From NCBI GenBank assembly GCA_963709875.1, contig CAVPYB010000014.1, positions 1 to 64,000 of the forward strand: a stretch of DNA of 64,000 nt. Direction: 5' to 3'. Each line of letters opens with the position of its first letter. Position 1 is the stretch's first letter. Made by a program: the position numbers and the translations under genes. Positions 24,633-36,075 of this stretch are shown here, one piece after another. Under the pieces are notes generated by a model. That model had not been told where the DNA came from and searched no databases. It saw only the letters and a program-made list of their open reading frames with translations. The stretch comes from JAQBDA01 sp963709875 (GTDB lineage Bacteria; Chloroflexota; Anaerolineae; Anaerolineales; UBA4823).

Positions 24633-26558
24633 ATGGACAGCAGGCGATATGATAGAGTCTTCCAACCGCGTGTCTTGGCGCGGCACCCAGGGTTCATACT
24701 CACATTTGTAGCACTATTTCTGATTCTACCGGCCTGCAAAACTCTTCCGGAACCTGCTCCTGCCTCACCCGAGTTTGCTGATGCGCGAAGTACACAGACT
24801 CCAACCCGTCTTGCACCCAGCCGCACACCGCCTGCTCGTCAAGGCGCTGCTCCCACGACGGAATTTGTCTATCCTCCGCCACCTCCTACCCCCTACCATC
24901 ACATGTACCCGTATCCTGTCCCTAGTCAGCCGCCGCCAGAGGTGACGGTTGTTGTGCGCCATACCCAGCCTCCTGGCGCTGTTTCTCAGCAAGGTACATG
25001 GAGTATCCCGCGTTCCTGCGGAGCAGCCCTGCTTGCTAAGACAAGCTCATTGGCAGATGGCTCGCTTGACCTGAAGCTGTCCGGCGACCCGGAAAGCAGT
25101 TGGGCTTGGTCAAGCCAGCCGCAAGCCTCCCAATATCAGTGGCATGAAATCAAGCCGCTGCTACAAGGGCGCTTATACAACATCCTGGCTTTCTTCGGGC
25201 TTGAAAGTGATGGGCAGTGGTCTCTGGTAGTTGTCAATGACCTGTGCAGCAGTGCACAGCTAGCTGCTATTCTATCGGTCTCCGACCCAGAGCAAGCTTA
25301 TTTGGAAATCTTTTCAGATCTTGGGGCATCTTCCGACGTATATTGGCTGTTAGATGGTAATACTCTCACCGCCTACCGGCTCGTAGATGAGGAGCCAATC
25401 CCCGTGTTCACCCTGGATGATGCCCCGGCGGCATCTTTCATATTCTGGGGTAATTATCTGACTGATCTGAACACAGATGGCGTGCCCGAGTTCTTCCTCC
25501 GCTGGGGAGAGCTCGAAAACCCGATAGCTGACCAGATCCTGATCCAGGAAGGGGATGGCTATATGCTGATCGGGGAAATTGAGCCTGGACTGCAGTTCAG
25601 CAACTTGGACGGCGAGGGCTGGGGTGAGTTCCTGCGTGCCAAGCCAAAGGAGTCACCTACCCAGTGGGACGTTTATCAATTGAAGGGCGACCGGTTCGAG
25701 CAGGGCGATTCTCTCCCGCGACCTGGAGCAGTGCAGCCCTTCTACCCATCCGAGACCAACCTGCCGCGCCTGCCCACTGACCTGTACTTCATGCAAGATG
25801 GAGGCTGGTGGGTATGGCCCAATACCGGCGGTGCTATTGAGGCGTTGAGCCAGACTCCGTCTCAAAAAGGTCAATCTTGCCGTCAGGGCATTACAGACAG
25901 AGAAGTAGTATCGTGGTCCCCCGATTGCCGTTATGCCGTTCTGTATGTTCCCGGGTCAGTGGAGGGCGGGGCAAACGTCCTTTTAGACGCCCAAAATGGA
26001 CGCGAAATCTCGATTCCGGGCACCTTTACCTATGCCAGGGGTCTGTCTACATTCGCGTGGGATCCAGGCAGCAGATATCTGGTTCACGCCCAGGCTGACG
26101 GGGGAGAGGGCATATACCGGATCAGTTTACCGGGTGGTGTGGCGGAGTCTCTGATGTTAATGAATATTCCAGTAGGGGTTGACTCTCAGGCGTATTCTTT
26201 CGGGGGTGTGGATCCGGTAGTCCTGCCAGATGGAGCGATCGGATTTGCGGTCGTGGGCTTCCAGAGCCATCTTTACCCGCCTCCTGGTATATACCTGCTC
26301 GACAGAGAGCATCACCTTCAGATGCTGGCAGAGCTCCCGTCAATCGCTCATGACCCCCAGGATTTCGAGAGGGCCTACCCCGGCAGGGTATTCTGGTCGC
26401 CTGATGGGAGCATGTTTCTCTATACAGCACCAACCATTGAAGGGTATATGCCTCCCTACCAGGTAATTTTACTTGGCAGGTCAGATGGGACTGCCGTATG
26501 GGATCTCACCCGGATCCTGAGCGATGCCAGAGACTTCCAGTGGAGAGGAGCGCCTTGA
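24633..26558 (+). CDS. large lipoprotein with beta-propeller-like C-terminal half
   Basis: 641 aa. A lipobox ends LILPAC near residue 35, then comes a P/T-rich linker to about residue 120. The second half has repeated blade-like wording: VSWSPDCRYAVLYVPG, STFAWDPGSRYLVHAQADGG and VFWSPDGSMFLYTA. These resemble WD40-like/TolB propeller blades. RBS AGGAG lies 8 nt before the ATG. The stop overlaps the DUF711 start (TTGA), so it is probably cotranscribed. Function unknown. Confidence 0.65.
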   Translation: MDSRRYDRVFQPRVLARHPGFILTFVALFLILPACKTLPEPAPASPEFADARSTQTPTRLAPSRTPPARQGAAPTTEFVYPPPPPTPYHHMYPYPVPSQPPPEVTVVVRHTQPPGAVSQQGTWSIPRSCGAALLAKTSSLADGSLDLKLSGDPESSWAWSSQPQASQYQWHEIKPLLQGRLYNILAFFGLESDGQWSLVVVNDLCSSAQLAAILSVSDPEQAYLEIFSDLGASSDVYWLLDGNTLTAYRLVDEEPIPVFTLDDAPAASFIFWGNYLTDLNTDGVPEFFLRWGELENPIADQILIQEGDGYMLIGEIEPGLQFSNLDGEGWGEFLRAKPKESPTQWDVYQLKGDRFEQGDSLPRPGAVQPFYPSETNLPRLPTDLYFMQDGGWWVWPNTGGAIEALSQTPSQKGQSCRQGITDREVVSWSPDCRYAVLYVPGSVEGGANVLLDAQNGREISIPGTFTYARGLSTFAWDPGSRYLVHAQADGGEGIYRISLPGGVAESLMLMNIPVGVDSQAYSFGGVDPVVLPDGAIGFAVVGFQSHLYPPPGIYLLDREHHLQMLAELPSIAHDPQDFERAYPGRVFWSPDGSMFLYTAPTIEGYMPPYQVILLGRSDGTAVWDLTRILSDARDFQWRGAP

Positions 26559-27784
26559 AAATACGCTCGATCACCTATTTCTGCAACCCGGGATGGCCGC
26601 TGGACGAGGAGGTCTTGAGCCGCGCCGGGGGATTTTCCGCTGCAGCCCGGCAGGCGTTCGAAGCCGCCGGCTATGAAGTGCAGACCGCCCGGCTGGCTGC
26701 GGTGCCCTTCCCAGCCTTGGTCTCACGGAGCGGAGACCAAGGGTTGGTCGATCTGGCGCGGGCGCTGGAGGCGGCTGCCCGGCAGCAAGGCTACGATTAC
26801 GTCTCCCTCGGCCCGGCGCTGCCGGAGGCGCTGCACAGCTATGCCGCCATCCCGGCTTCCCTGGCTGCCACGGAGATGGCCTTCCTTGCCGGCCTGATGA
26901 CCACACCCGGGGGCAGCGTCTCCCTGCCGGCGGTGCGCGCCTGCGCTGAGGTGATCCGACAGGCCGCCACGATCTCTGCGGATGGTTTCGCCAACCTGCG
27001 CTTCGCCGCGCTGGCGAATGTGCCGCCTGGCTCGCCGTTCTTCCCGGCGGCATATCACAGCGGTGGTGAGCCAATCTTCGCATTGGCGCTGCAGGCTGCC
27101 GACCTGGCTGTCAACGCCTTCACCTGGGCGACCAGCCTGGCCGAAGCTCGTTCCGGTCTTGTGCAGTCCATGGAACTGCATGCCCAATCCCTGGAAACAG
27201 TCGCCCGCAGGCTCGAGAACCGGCTGGATGCCAGGTTCGCGGGGATCGATTTCTCCCTGGCTCCCTTCCCGCAAGCAGAGCTTTCCCTGGGCACTGCCCT
27301 GGAGAGTCTGGGTCTGCCCGCTCTGGGGCTCCACGGTTCTCTGGCTGCGGCCGCCTTCCTGGCGGATGCCATGGACAGGGCCAGCTTCCACCGGGCAGGC
27401 TTCAACGGGTTGTTTCTCCCCGTATTGGAGGATGCTGTGCTGGCACGCCGCGCCCAGGAGGGTGTGCTGAACATCAAGGATATGCTGCTGTATTCGGCAG
27501 TCTGCGGCACCGGCTTGGACACCATTCCGCTGCCGGGTGACACCACCGCGGAGGAGCTGGCTGCCGTGCTGCTCGACCTGGCCAGCCTGGCACAGCGCCT
27601 GGACAAGCCGCTCACTGCTCGCCTGATGCCCATCCCGGGGGCAAAGACCGGCGATCCGACCGGTTTCGATTTCCCGTATTTTGCCAACAGTCGGGTGATG
27701 GCGCTCGATTCCCGCCCGCTGTCGGGGCTGCTGTCCGGCGAGGAGACTTTCGACCTGCGTCCCAGACCGGGGAGTGACCGCTGA
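26555..27784 (+). CDS. DUF711 (UPF0210-like) family protein
   Basis: 409 aa from TTG 26555, chosen because GGAGAGGAG lies just upstream, it overlaps the preceding TGA, and the family starts with KIRSITYF. Signatures are KIRSITYFCNPGWPLDEEVL at the start, VLNIKDMLLYSAVCGTGLDT near residue 315, and RLMPIPGAKTGDPTGFDFPY near the end. Structures of this family resemble glycyl-radical enzyme folds, but the activity is unknown. It lies between two lipoprotein genes with stop/start overlaps, which suggests a translationally coupled operon. Confidence 0.85.
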   Translation: MKIRSITYFCNPGWPLDEEVLSRAGGFSAAARQAFEAAGYEVQTARLAAVPFPALVSRSGDQGLVDLARALEAAARQQGYDYVSLGPALPEALHSYAAIPASLAATEMAFLAGLMTTPGGSVSLPAVRACAEVIRQAATISADGFANLRFAALANVPPGSPFFPAAYHSGGEPIFALALQAADLAVNAFTWATSLAEARSGLVQSMELHAQSLETVARRLENRLDARFAGIDFSLAPFPQAELSLGTALESLGLPALGLHGSLAAAAFLADAMDRASFHRAGFNGLFLPVLEDAVLARRAQEGVLNIKDMLLYSAVCGTGLDTIPLPGDTTAEELAAVLLDLASLAQRLDKPLTARLMPIPGAKTGDPTGFDFPYFANSRVMALDSRPLSGLLSGEETFDLRPRPGSDR

Positions 27785-28662
27785 TGTGCTGCGATCGTCT
27801 CGGGATCGCGCTTCTATGTGCGGCGGCTGTGCTGACCAGTTGTGCGATGCCCACAGCCGCGCCGGTCTCCACCGCTCTGCCTCCCGAGACGCGCCTCCCT
27901 AGTCCCACTCTGCCTTTGCCATCAGAAACTGCGACCGCCGCATTGCCACCCACATCGACAAACACCCCCATCCCCTCCTCTACTGCCGCCCACACTGCGA
28001 CATCCACCCCCTGGCCCCTGGTGGAAGACGGCGTGGCTGTGCAGACTGCCGACGGGCTGGAGCTGGTGGGCACATTCTACGCCCCGCAGGACCCTGCGCC
28101 GCCCTGGCCCGGGGTGATCCTGCTGCACATGGTCTATGGCAGCCGCCAGGACTGGCAGGAGTTCGCCGGGGAGCTGACCGGTGCAGGCTACGCCGTGCTT
28201 GCGCTGGACATGCGCGGCCATGGGGATAGCGGCGGGTCTTTGGAGTGGGATAAGTTCGAAGATGATCTGCTGAGGGTGTGGGAGTATTTCGCCGGTCGCC
28301 CGGACGTCGATGAGGGCTTGACCGGTGTGGTGGGCGCCAGCATCGGGGCCAATATGGCGCTTCTGCTGGGCGCCAGCCAGCCGGATGCCGCTGGGGTCGT
28401 GCTGCTCTCCCCCGGGTTGGATTATTATGGCGTCACCACAGCGGATACGCTGGAAGCTTTCGGGCAGCGTCCATTGTTGATCGTCGCCAGCGAGGAGGAC
28501 AGCTACTCAGCGCAGTCCTCCCGCCAGCTATCAGAACTGGCGGGAGGTGAAGTCCATCTGGAGATGTATCCGGGCGGCGCGCACGGCACGGTCATGTTCG
28601 ACCGCCAGCCGGGTCTGGCCGGGCTGATCGTGGATTGGCTCGACGGCTACCTTAAGCCCTGA
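27784..28662 (+). CDS. alpha/beta-hydrolase lipoprotein (dienelactone hydrolase-like)
   Basis: 292 aa. The signal ends LTSC (lipobox) near residue 21, with a T/P linker to about residue 75. In the alpha/beta core the nucleophile Ser is in GVVGASIGANMALLL near 183, a likely acid in SEEDSYSAQSS near 239 and His in GGAHGTVMFD near 262. MRGHGDSGG precedes the elbow. It is likely a surface-anchored esterase of unknown substrate. The ATG overlaps the DUF711 stop (TGATG). It converges on the ArsR-like gene with no gap. Confidence 0.85.
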   Translation: MCCDRLGIALLCAAAVLTSCAMPTAAPVSTALPPETRLPSPTLPLPSETATAALPPTSTNTPIPSSTAAHTATSTPWPLVEDGVAVQTADGLELVGTFYAPQDPAPPWPGVILLHMVYGSRQDWQEFAGELTGAGYAVLALDMRGHGDSGGSLEWDKFEDDLLRVWEYFAGRPDVDEGLTGVVGASIGANMALLLGASQPDAAGVVLLSPGLDYYGVTTADTLEAFGQRPLLIVASEEDSYSAQSSRQLSELAGGEVHLEMYPGGAHGTVMFDRQPGLAGLIVDWLDGYLKP

Positions 28663-29235
28663 TCAATTGCCTGCCAGCCAGTACTCGCGGCCATCACGGC
28701 TGCGTTCCAGGAAAGCATTATCGACCAGGTAGCGGCGCAGGAAGGCAGTATCGTGGTGGTAGCGCATCAGGGCGCCGTTGACTTCCTTTTCGGTGTAGTG
28801 CACATCTGGCTCGAATGACTGGACCACGTGGCGCAGCACTGCCATGATCTTCTTCTCCTGCATCGGGATCGCTTTCAGCCTGCCATCCGGCTGCATATAG
28901 TCGCTGAGCACTTTACGGTCGTATGCATCACCCTCGAAATCATCCGGCGTTACCTGTGGACGCAGCCCGGAGAGCAGGCTGCGCGAGCGCTCCAGCAGGC
29001 TTTGGGTATCCAGCTGGTAGGCACCGCTCTCTTGCATCACAAGCTCGAAATGCTGCAAGGTATCGATCTGGCGGGCGGCGTTGGCAGGCTTGATCCCCAG
29101 CTTGCTGGCGACCTGCGCGCTGGTGTGCGGCTCCAATGCCAGCAGACCGATGATCTTTAGACGCTCGGGATCGCTGAGAGCTTTGAAAAAGTCCAGCAAT
29201 TCCTGCGCAATGAGTTCTTCATTTTTGGTGTTCAT
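28663..29235 (-). CDS. ArsR-type wHTH regulator with DUF2087 domain, second copy
   Basis: 190 aa from ATG 29235. Residues about 10-75 are an ArsR-type winged helix (LLDFFKALSDPERLKIIGLL, then QVASKLGIKPANAARQI). Residues about 100-188 are DUF2087 (LKAIPMQEKKIMAVLRHVVQ, then FEPDVHYTEKEVN). It overlaps the 3' end of the upstream paralogue by 17 nt, so the two are coupled. There are no metal-site cysteines of the classical ArsR/SmtB kind. The helix-3 region of this copy is more divergent than that of its partner. Confidence 0.82.
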   Translation of the reverse strand: MNTKNEELIAQELLDFFKALSDPERLKIIGLLALEPHTSAQVASKLGIKPANAARQIDTLQHFELVMQESGAYQLDTQSLLERSRSLLSGLRPQVTPDDFEGDAYDRKVLSDYMQPDGRLKAIPMQEKKIMAVLRHVVQSFEPDVHYTEKEVNGALMRYHHDTAFLRRYLVDNAFLERSRDGREYWLAGN

Positions 29236-29800
29236 CCTCTGATCTCCAATATTCGCCTGCATGGCGCTCGAGAAAGCCGTAGCCGACCAGCTCGCGCCTC
29301 AGGGTGGCGGTGTCATCGTGGTAGCCGGACAGGATGGTGTTGACCTGCGCCTCGCTGTAGCGCGTGCGCGGCTCGAAATCCTGCACGACATATTGCAGCA
29401 CAACCTCCAGCTTCTTGCGCTGGGCAGGGATGGTCTTGAGCTTCCCGGATGGCAGCGTGTAATTATCCAGCACTTTGCGCTCGTAGCTGCCCATGTCGAC
29501 CCCTTCCGCCAGGGCAGGCAGCGTATCCTCCGCCAGCAGGCGTTGCGCCATGGCTTCCAGAGTCCCGGGTTCGAGGCTGTAGACGTTATAATAGCTCTCA
29601 GCCCGAGCGCTGACCAGACCGGCTTCAGACAGGCGTGCCAGGTGGTGGGACACCGTTGACGGGCGCAGCTCGAGCAGAGCAGCCAGCTGTTCTACGCTGT
29701 AATCATCCTGGGCGAGCAGGCCGAGGATCTTCAGCCGGTTGGCGTCTGCCAGCGCCTTGAAGAAGTCGATCAGCTCGCCGGTGGGCTGTTCTTTATTCAT
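29219..29800 (-). CDS. ArsR-type wHTH regulator with DUF2087 domain, first copy
   Basis: 193 aa from ATG 29800. The ArsR winged helix shows LIDFFKALADANRLKILGLL and LLELRPSTVSHHLARLSEAG (recognition helix). DUF2087 follows: LKTIPAQRKKLEVVLQYVVQ, FEPRTRYSEAQVN and HDDTATLRRELVGYGFLER. It is a tandem paralogue of the next gene. The perfect 28-bp palindrome 15 bp upstream is the probable operator, shared with the divergent reductase gene. The inducer is unknown. Confidence 0.87.
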   Translation of the reverse strand: MNKEQPTGELIDFFKALADANRLKILGLLAQDDYSVEQLAALLELRPSTVSHHLARLSEAGLVSARAESYYNVYSLEPGTLEAMAQRLLAEDTLPALAEGVDMGSYERKVLDNYTLPSGKLKTIPAQRKKLEVVLQYVVQDFEPRTRYSEAQVNTILSGYHDDTATLRRELVGYGFLERHAGEYWRSEDEHQK

Positions 29801-29814
29801 ACGCACAGCACTCT

Positions 29815-29842
29815 AATTAATTCGATGATCATCGAATTAATT
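29815..29842. promoter_or_regulatory. perfect 28-bp palindromic operator
   Basis: Every base from 29815 to 29828 is complementary to its partner in 29829-29842; the centre is GATGATCATC and the arms are AATTAATTC. It lies between the ArsR-type gene (start 29800) and the divergent reductase gene (start 29892). Length and symmetry fit an ArsR-family dimer site. Confidence 0.75.
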
Positions 29843-29891
29843 CTAAGGGGTGCAGGCAGATTTGTCAAGGTTGTTCGAGGGAGGGATTCAG

Positions 29892-30512
29892 ATGTCTTCA
29901 GACACGGTATCTTTTACTAATGATATAGTAGCCACATCCTCAGCGGATCGTCTGCGACTTGGCTTCAAATATTTCAACCGCTTCATGCTGCTGATGTGGC
30001 GACTGGGGTTGGGACGCTTCTTCAATACCTGGCCCGCGCTGAGCGGGCGCGTCATGGTGGTCACCCACCGCGGTCGAAAATCCGGGCTGCAGCGGCGCAC
30101 CCCGCTGAACTACGCCATCGTGGATGGCGATATCTACTGCACGGCTGGATTCGGGGTGGTCTCAGATTGGTACCGCAATATCAAGCAGAATCCCGAAGTG
30201 GAGGTCTGGCTGCCGGACAGCTGGTGGGCGGGCAGCGTTGAAGAGGTCGACCGCCAGCAAGCCGAGTGGCTGGCGCTGCTGCGCCAGGTGCTGATCGGCA
30301 GCGGTTTCGCAGCCTATGCGGCGGGGATAAACCCGCAGCGCATCAGCGATGAGGAATTGCAGCGGGTGGCGGCGGATTACCGCCTGCTGCGCATCCGCAG
30401 GCAGGCAGCCCGCACGGGTCCCGGCGGTCCAGGGGATCTGGTCTGGGTGTGGCCATTGGCGACACTGATCCTGCTTCCGCTGGCGCTGAGGCGGCGTTGT
30501 CGTAAGCGATGA
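29892..30512 (+). CDS. deazaflavin (F420)-dependent nitroreductase-family protein
   Basis: 206 aa from ATG 29892 (GGAGGG 7 nt upstream; the frame also opens at 29850). The DDN/PF04075-type core shows MVVTHRGRKSGLQRRTPLNY, DGDIYCTAGFGVVSDWYRNI and NPEVEVWLPDSWWAGSVEEV. These small split-barrel proteins use F420H2 to reduce quinones or nitro compounds. A hydrophobic C-terminal segment (LVWVWPLATLILLPLAL) followed by RRRCRKR may anchor it to the membrane. It is divergent from the ArsR pair across a perfect palindrome and is a likely target. Confidence 0.83.
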   Translation: MSSDTVSFTNDIVATSSADRLRLGFKYFNRFMLLMWRLGLGRFFNTWPALSGRVMVVTHRGRKSGLQRRTPLNYAIVDGDIYCTAGFGVVSDWYRNIKQNPEVEVWLPDSWWAGSVEEVDRQQAEWLALLRQVLIGSGFAAYAAGINPQRISDEELQRVAADYRLLRIRRQAARTGPGGPGDLVWVWPLATLILLPLALRRRCRKR

Positions 30513-30562
30513 TCTTCTGAGTCCGCGATTTGGTGCAATTAGAACACCTAAATACATGCATA

Positions 30563-30598
30563 AAGAGCCTTGCAAAGAATTCACCTTGTAAGGCTCTT
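30563..30598. terminator. bidirectional Rho-independent terminator
   Basis: AAGAGCCTT (30563-30571) is complementary to AAGGCTCTT (30590-30598), followed by GAATAATATTT. It stands between the convergent reductase gene and uvrA. Confidence 0.65.
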
Positions 30599-30645
30599 GA
30601 ATAATATTTCCTGATTTGCGATTGTTAGTGGACTCTATGTATTCC

Positions 30646-33608
<2,963 letters not shown>

Positions 33609-33781
33609 AGGAAATTCGAGAATTGAAAATCGTGAATAGTTGCCAGTAACCCGGTAATTGAAAGTAGGTCACTGTCTGCTGTTAAGTGCAATTATAGCAC
33701 ATTTGTTTTATTAATCGCCAGAAGATTCGTACCTGGGAGTTTTATGGTTCCCTTCCACCAACTTCTTCAGCCCTGATCTCT

Positions 33782-33839
33782 GGCAAACCGCCGAAAATTT
33801 CTTAACAAAATATATCATCTCCAACGGAGTTTTGCTGCC
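33782..33839. repeat. stem-loop repeat, GGCAAACCGCCG family, copy 1
   Basis: GGCAAACCGCCG (33782-33793) faces an imperfect CGGAGTTTTGCTGCC arm. The 31-nt loop is conserved with copies 2 and 3. A further half-arm with ATTATACCAGGCAAACCGC lies at 33874-33893. The gene-free interval 33609-34036 holds these and nothing else clear. Confidence 0.7.
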
Positions 33840-34036
33840 AAATGTCAGGTCATTTGCCAGCAATCGACAAACTGTAATTATACCAGGCAAACCGCGGGCA
33901 GTTTCACATTTTATTCACATCAGCTTCACCTGCTCTTCAAACGCGGGCGATATCATTTATTCAGACATTGGATAAAAAGGTGGACCGGGCAGAGCGAGCC
34001 CCTCCAACCGTCAAATCGAAAAAAGGAGATATTGAT

Positions 34037-34672
34037 ATGATCAAGAAAAGGATTAATACACTGATTACCCTGACGTTAGCTGCGGGATTGGTCGTTGGAA
34101 CGCTGGCATTCCTGCCGCTCGGCGAGGCCCAAGCCAAGGGTCCTGCCTGGGGTGCAGGGTACGGCACTGTCAGCGGTAGCAGTACGGCTGCTGGACGTGC
34201 AAATGGTAAAGCTGCCCAGGCTTCCGGAATGGGCTACCGTGGGTGGGGCGCTGGTGCCGCACAGGGCGCTGCCCTGGGACCGCTCACTGAGGCTGAAGCC
34301 CAGGCGCTGCTGCGGGCGGTGCAAGAAGAAGTTGGCGCCCAGGCGCTGTACGAAGGAGTTCTGGATGCCTTCGGTGATGTGGCGCCTTTCAGCTACATCG
34401 CACGCTCCGAGGCACAGCATGCTGCCGTCCTGGTGCGGATGGCAAACAAGTACGGCATTGCAGTCCCGGATGATCAGGCTCCGGCAGACCTGCCAGCATA
34501 TGAATCGTTGAACGAAGCCTGCCAGGCGGGCGTGCAGGCGGAGATCGCCGATGCCGCCTTGTACGACGAGCTGATGACAGTCACCACTCACCCCGACCTG
34601 CTGCGAGTGTACACCAACCTGCAGAGCGCCTCGCTGAACAACCACCTGCCGGCATTCGAGGCTTGCCGCTGA
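34037..34672 (+). CDS. exported DUF2202 ferritin-like protein
   Basis: 211 aa from ATG 34037, with AAAAGGAGAT 6 nt upstream; the frame opens earlier but without support. A Sec signal (LITLTLAAGLVVGTLAFLPL) ends near AQAKG. A G/A-rich stretch follows, then the DUF2202 four-helix domain: EEVGAQALYEGVLDAFGDVA, YIARSEAQHAAVLVRMANKY and AEIADAALYDELMTVTTHPD. The E...E..H spacing is that of ferritin-like di-metal folds, so metal or oxidant handling outside the membrane is possible. A strong terminator follows. Confidence 0.82.
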   Translation: MIKKRINTLITLTLAAGLVVGTLAFLPLGEAQAKGPAWGAGYGTVSGSSTAAGRANGKAAQASGMGYRGWGAGAAQGAALGPLTEAEAQALLRAVQEEVGAQALYEGVLDAFGDVAPFSYIARSEAQHAAVLVRMANKYGIAVPDDQAPADLPAYESLNEACQAGVQAEIADAALYDELMTVTTHPDLLRVYTNLQSASLNNHLPAFEACR

Positions 34673-34702
34673 AGGAGCGAAGTAAATTTCTTTCCTTACA
34701 CC

Positions 34703-34738
34703 TAGGGCTGCCCAACGATGAGGGCAGCCCTATTTTTT
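34703..34738 (+). terminator. Rho-independent terminator
   Basis: TAGGGCTGCCC (34703-34713) is perfectly complementary to GGGCAGCCCTA (34722-34732) and runs into TTTTTT. It ends the DUF2202 transcript. Confidence 0.9.
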
Positions 34739-34868
34739 GGTCGTGACCGGCTGCAACATTCTCTACTCTCTCTTCTCTATTCCCTCCAGCAGCTACAAAG
34801 TTGAGACTCCTGCCAAATCTGAATGGTAGAATACCCCCACAGACCGGGAAGTCAGACAAGGATATTCC

Positions 34869-35159
34869 ATGGGCATATTCAAAAAGATATCGGGGCTGTT
34901 TTCCCCCGCCGGAGGGGGCGACAAGAACGCCCACTGGGTGAGCGTGCGCTGCAAGCGCTGCGGCGAGACCATCCGCGCCCGGATCAATCTGGCCAACGAC
35001 CTGAGCGCCGAGTTTGACGGAGAGCGCACCTCATACGTCTGCCGCAAGGTACTGATGGGGGAAGGGCGCTGCTTCCAGCAGGTCGAGGTAGTGTTGAAGT
35101 TCGATGATAAGCGCGTGCTGCTCGACCAGGCGGTCACCGGGGGTGAGTTTTTAGTTTAA
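34869..35159 (+). CDS. hypothetical protein with cysteine pairs
   Basis: 96 aa, soluble. WVSVRCKRCGETIRARINLA near residue 23 contains CxxC; a lone Cys in YVCRKVLMGEGRCFQQVEVV and another at GRCF could complete a zinc site. No family is recognised. The start codon (ATG) follows an AAGGATATTCC stretch. Its 3' end overlaps the convergent ABC permease gene by 9 nt. Confidence 0.6.
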   Translation: MGIFKKISGLFSPAGGGDKNAHWVSVRCKRCGETIRARINLANDLSAEFDGERTSYVCRKVLMGEGRCFQQVEVVLKFDDKRVLLDQAVTGGEFLV

Positions 35160-36035
35160 TTTTATGCGCTGCTCTATCCAGCGCACAAACAGCGCCAGCC
35201 CCAGCGTCATCACCAGGTACAGCATCGCCACGATGTTGTAGGTCTCGAAGAATTTGAAGGTCGAGGCGGAGTACACCTTCCCCAGCTGGGTGATGTCCTG
35301 CACGCCCAGCACCGAGACCAGCGCCGAATCCTTCAGCATGGCGATGAACTCGTTGCCCAGCGCCGGCAGCACGTTGCGCACCGCCTGCGGCAGCAGGATG
35401 AAGCGCATCGTCTGCCAGTAGCCGGCGCCTTCGGTCTGCGCGGCCTCGGTCTGCTCCTTCTCGATGGACTGGATGCCGGCGCGGAAGATCTCCGAGATGA
35501 AGGCGCTGTAGCCGATCGACAGCGCCAGGATGGCGCGCACGGTGAAATCCACCTGCCGGACGTTGACCGCCTCCATGATCTCGGCCGCGATCAATGGCCG
35601 TCCCAGCCAGTTCACCAGATCGACTAAAGCCGGCGCGCCTACGAAGGAGATATACAGCAGCAGCACCAGCATGGGGATGCCGCGGATGATCTCGACGAAG
35701 AAGGAAGCGATCTCCTGCAATATACGGATGGGGGAGACGCGCATCAGCGTCCAGACCAGCCCCAGCAGCACCGCTAAGCTGTACGCCACGATGGAGACGT
35801 AGATAGTCGTCCAGACGCCCTTGCGGACCGCGGCAAAGATGATCTGGTAGTTCTCGCTGCTGGAGATGGTCCAGAATGCCAGCACGGCCAGCAGCAGCGC
35901 CACCAGCAGCCAGTAGGGGAAGCGCGACAGCCTGTCGCTGGCAGGCAACAGGTGCGACTGGATCTGGGGTGCGGGTGCTTCCACCCGGGATTGTCCGCTG
36001 CTCAAAGGGGTCTCTGTAAGATGATATAGACCCAA
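35151..36035 (-). CDS. amino-acid ABC transporter permease (HisM/GlnP type)
   Basis: About 294 aa if TTG 36035 is the start. Membrane helices run from WLLVALLLAVLAFWTI to MLYLVMTLGLALFVRWIEQR. The EAA loop reads EAAQTEGAGYWQTMRFILLP QA, and IIRGIPMLVLLLYISFVGA is typical of polar amino-acid permeases. The proposed start lies inside a perfect 15-bp hairpin and has no Shine-Dalgarno sequence, so initiation may be further in (for example the GTG 17 codons on). It lies downstream of the twin-domain binding protein. No ATPase gene of the system is in the window. Confidence 0.85.
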   Translation of the reverse strand: MGLYHLTETPLSSGQSRVEAPAPQIQSHLLPASDRLSRFPYWLLVALLLAVLAFWTISSSENYQIIFAAVRKGVWTTIYVSIVAYSLAVLLGLVWTLMRVSPIRILQEIASFFVEIIRGIPMLVLLLYISFVGAPALVDLVNWLGRPLIAAEIMEAVNVRQVDFTVRAILALSIGYSAFISEIFRAGIQSIEKEQTEAAQTEGAGYWQTMRFILLPQAVRNVLPALGNEFIAMLKDSALVSVLGVQDITQLGKVYSASTFKFFETYNIVAMLYLVMTLGLALFVRWIEQRIKLN

Positions 36036-36065
36036 CGAGTTTCAAAAACCCGTTGGGTCTATATC
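36023..36065 (-). terminator. strong hairpin between binding-protein and permease genes
   Basis: GATATAGACCCAACG (36023-36037) is exactly complementary to 36051-36065, with AGTTT..AAAACC in the loop. On the minus strand it follows the binding-protein stop by 10 bp and overlaps the apparent permease start. A partial terminator setting the binding protein to permease ratio is the likely role. Confidence 0.6.
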
Positions 36066-36075
36066 CTGTGTTGTC

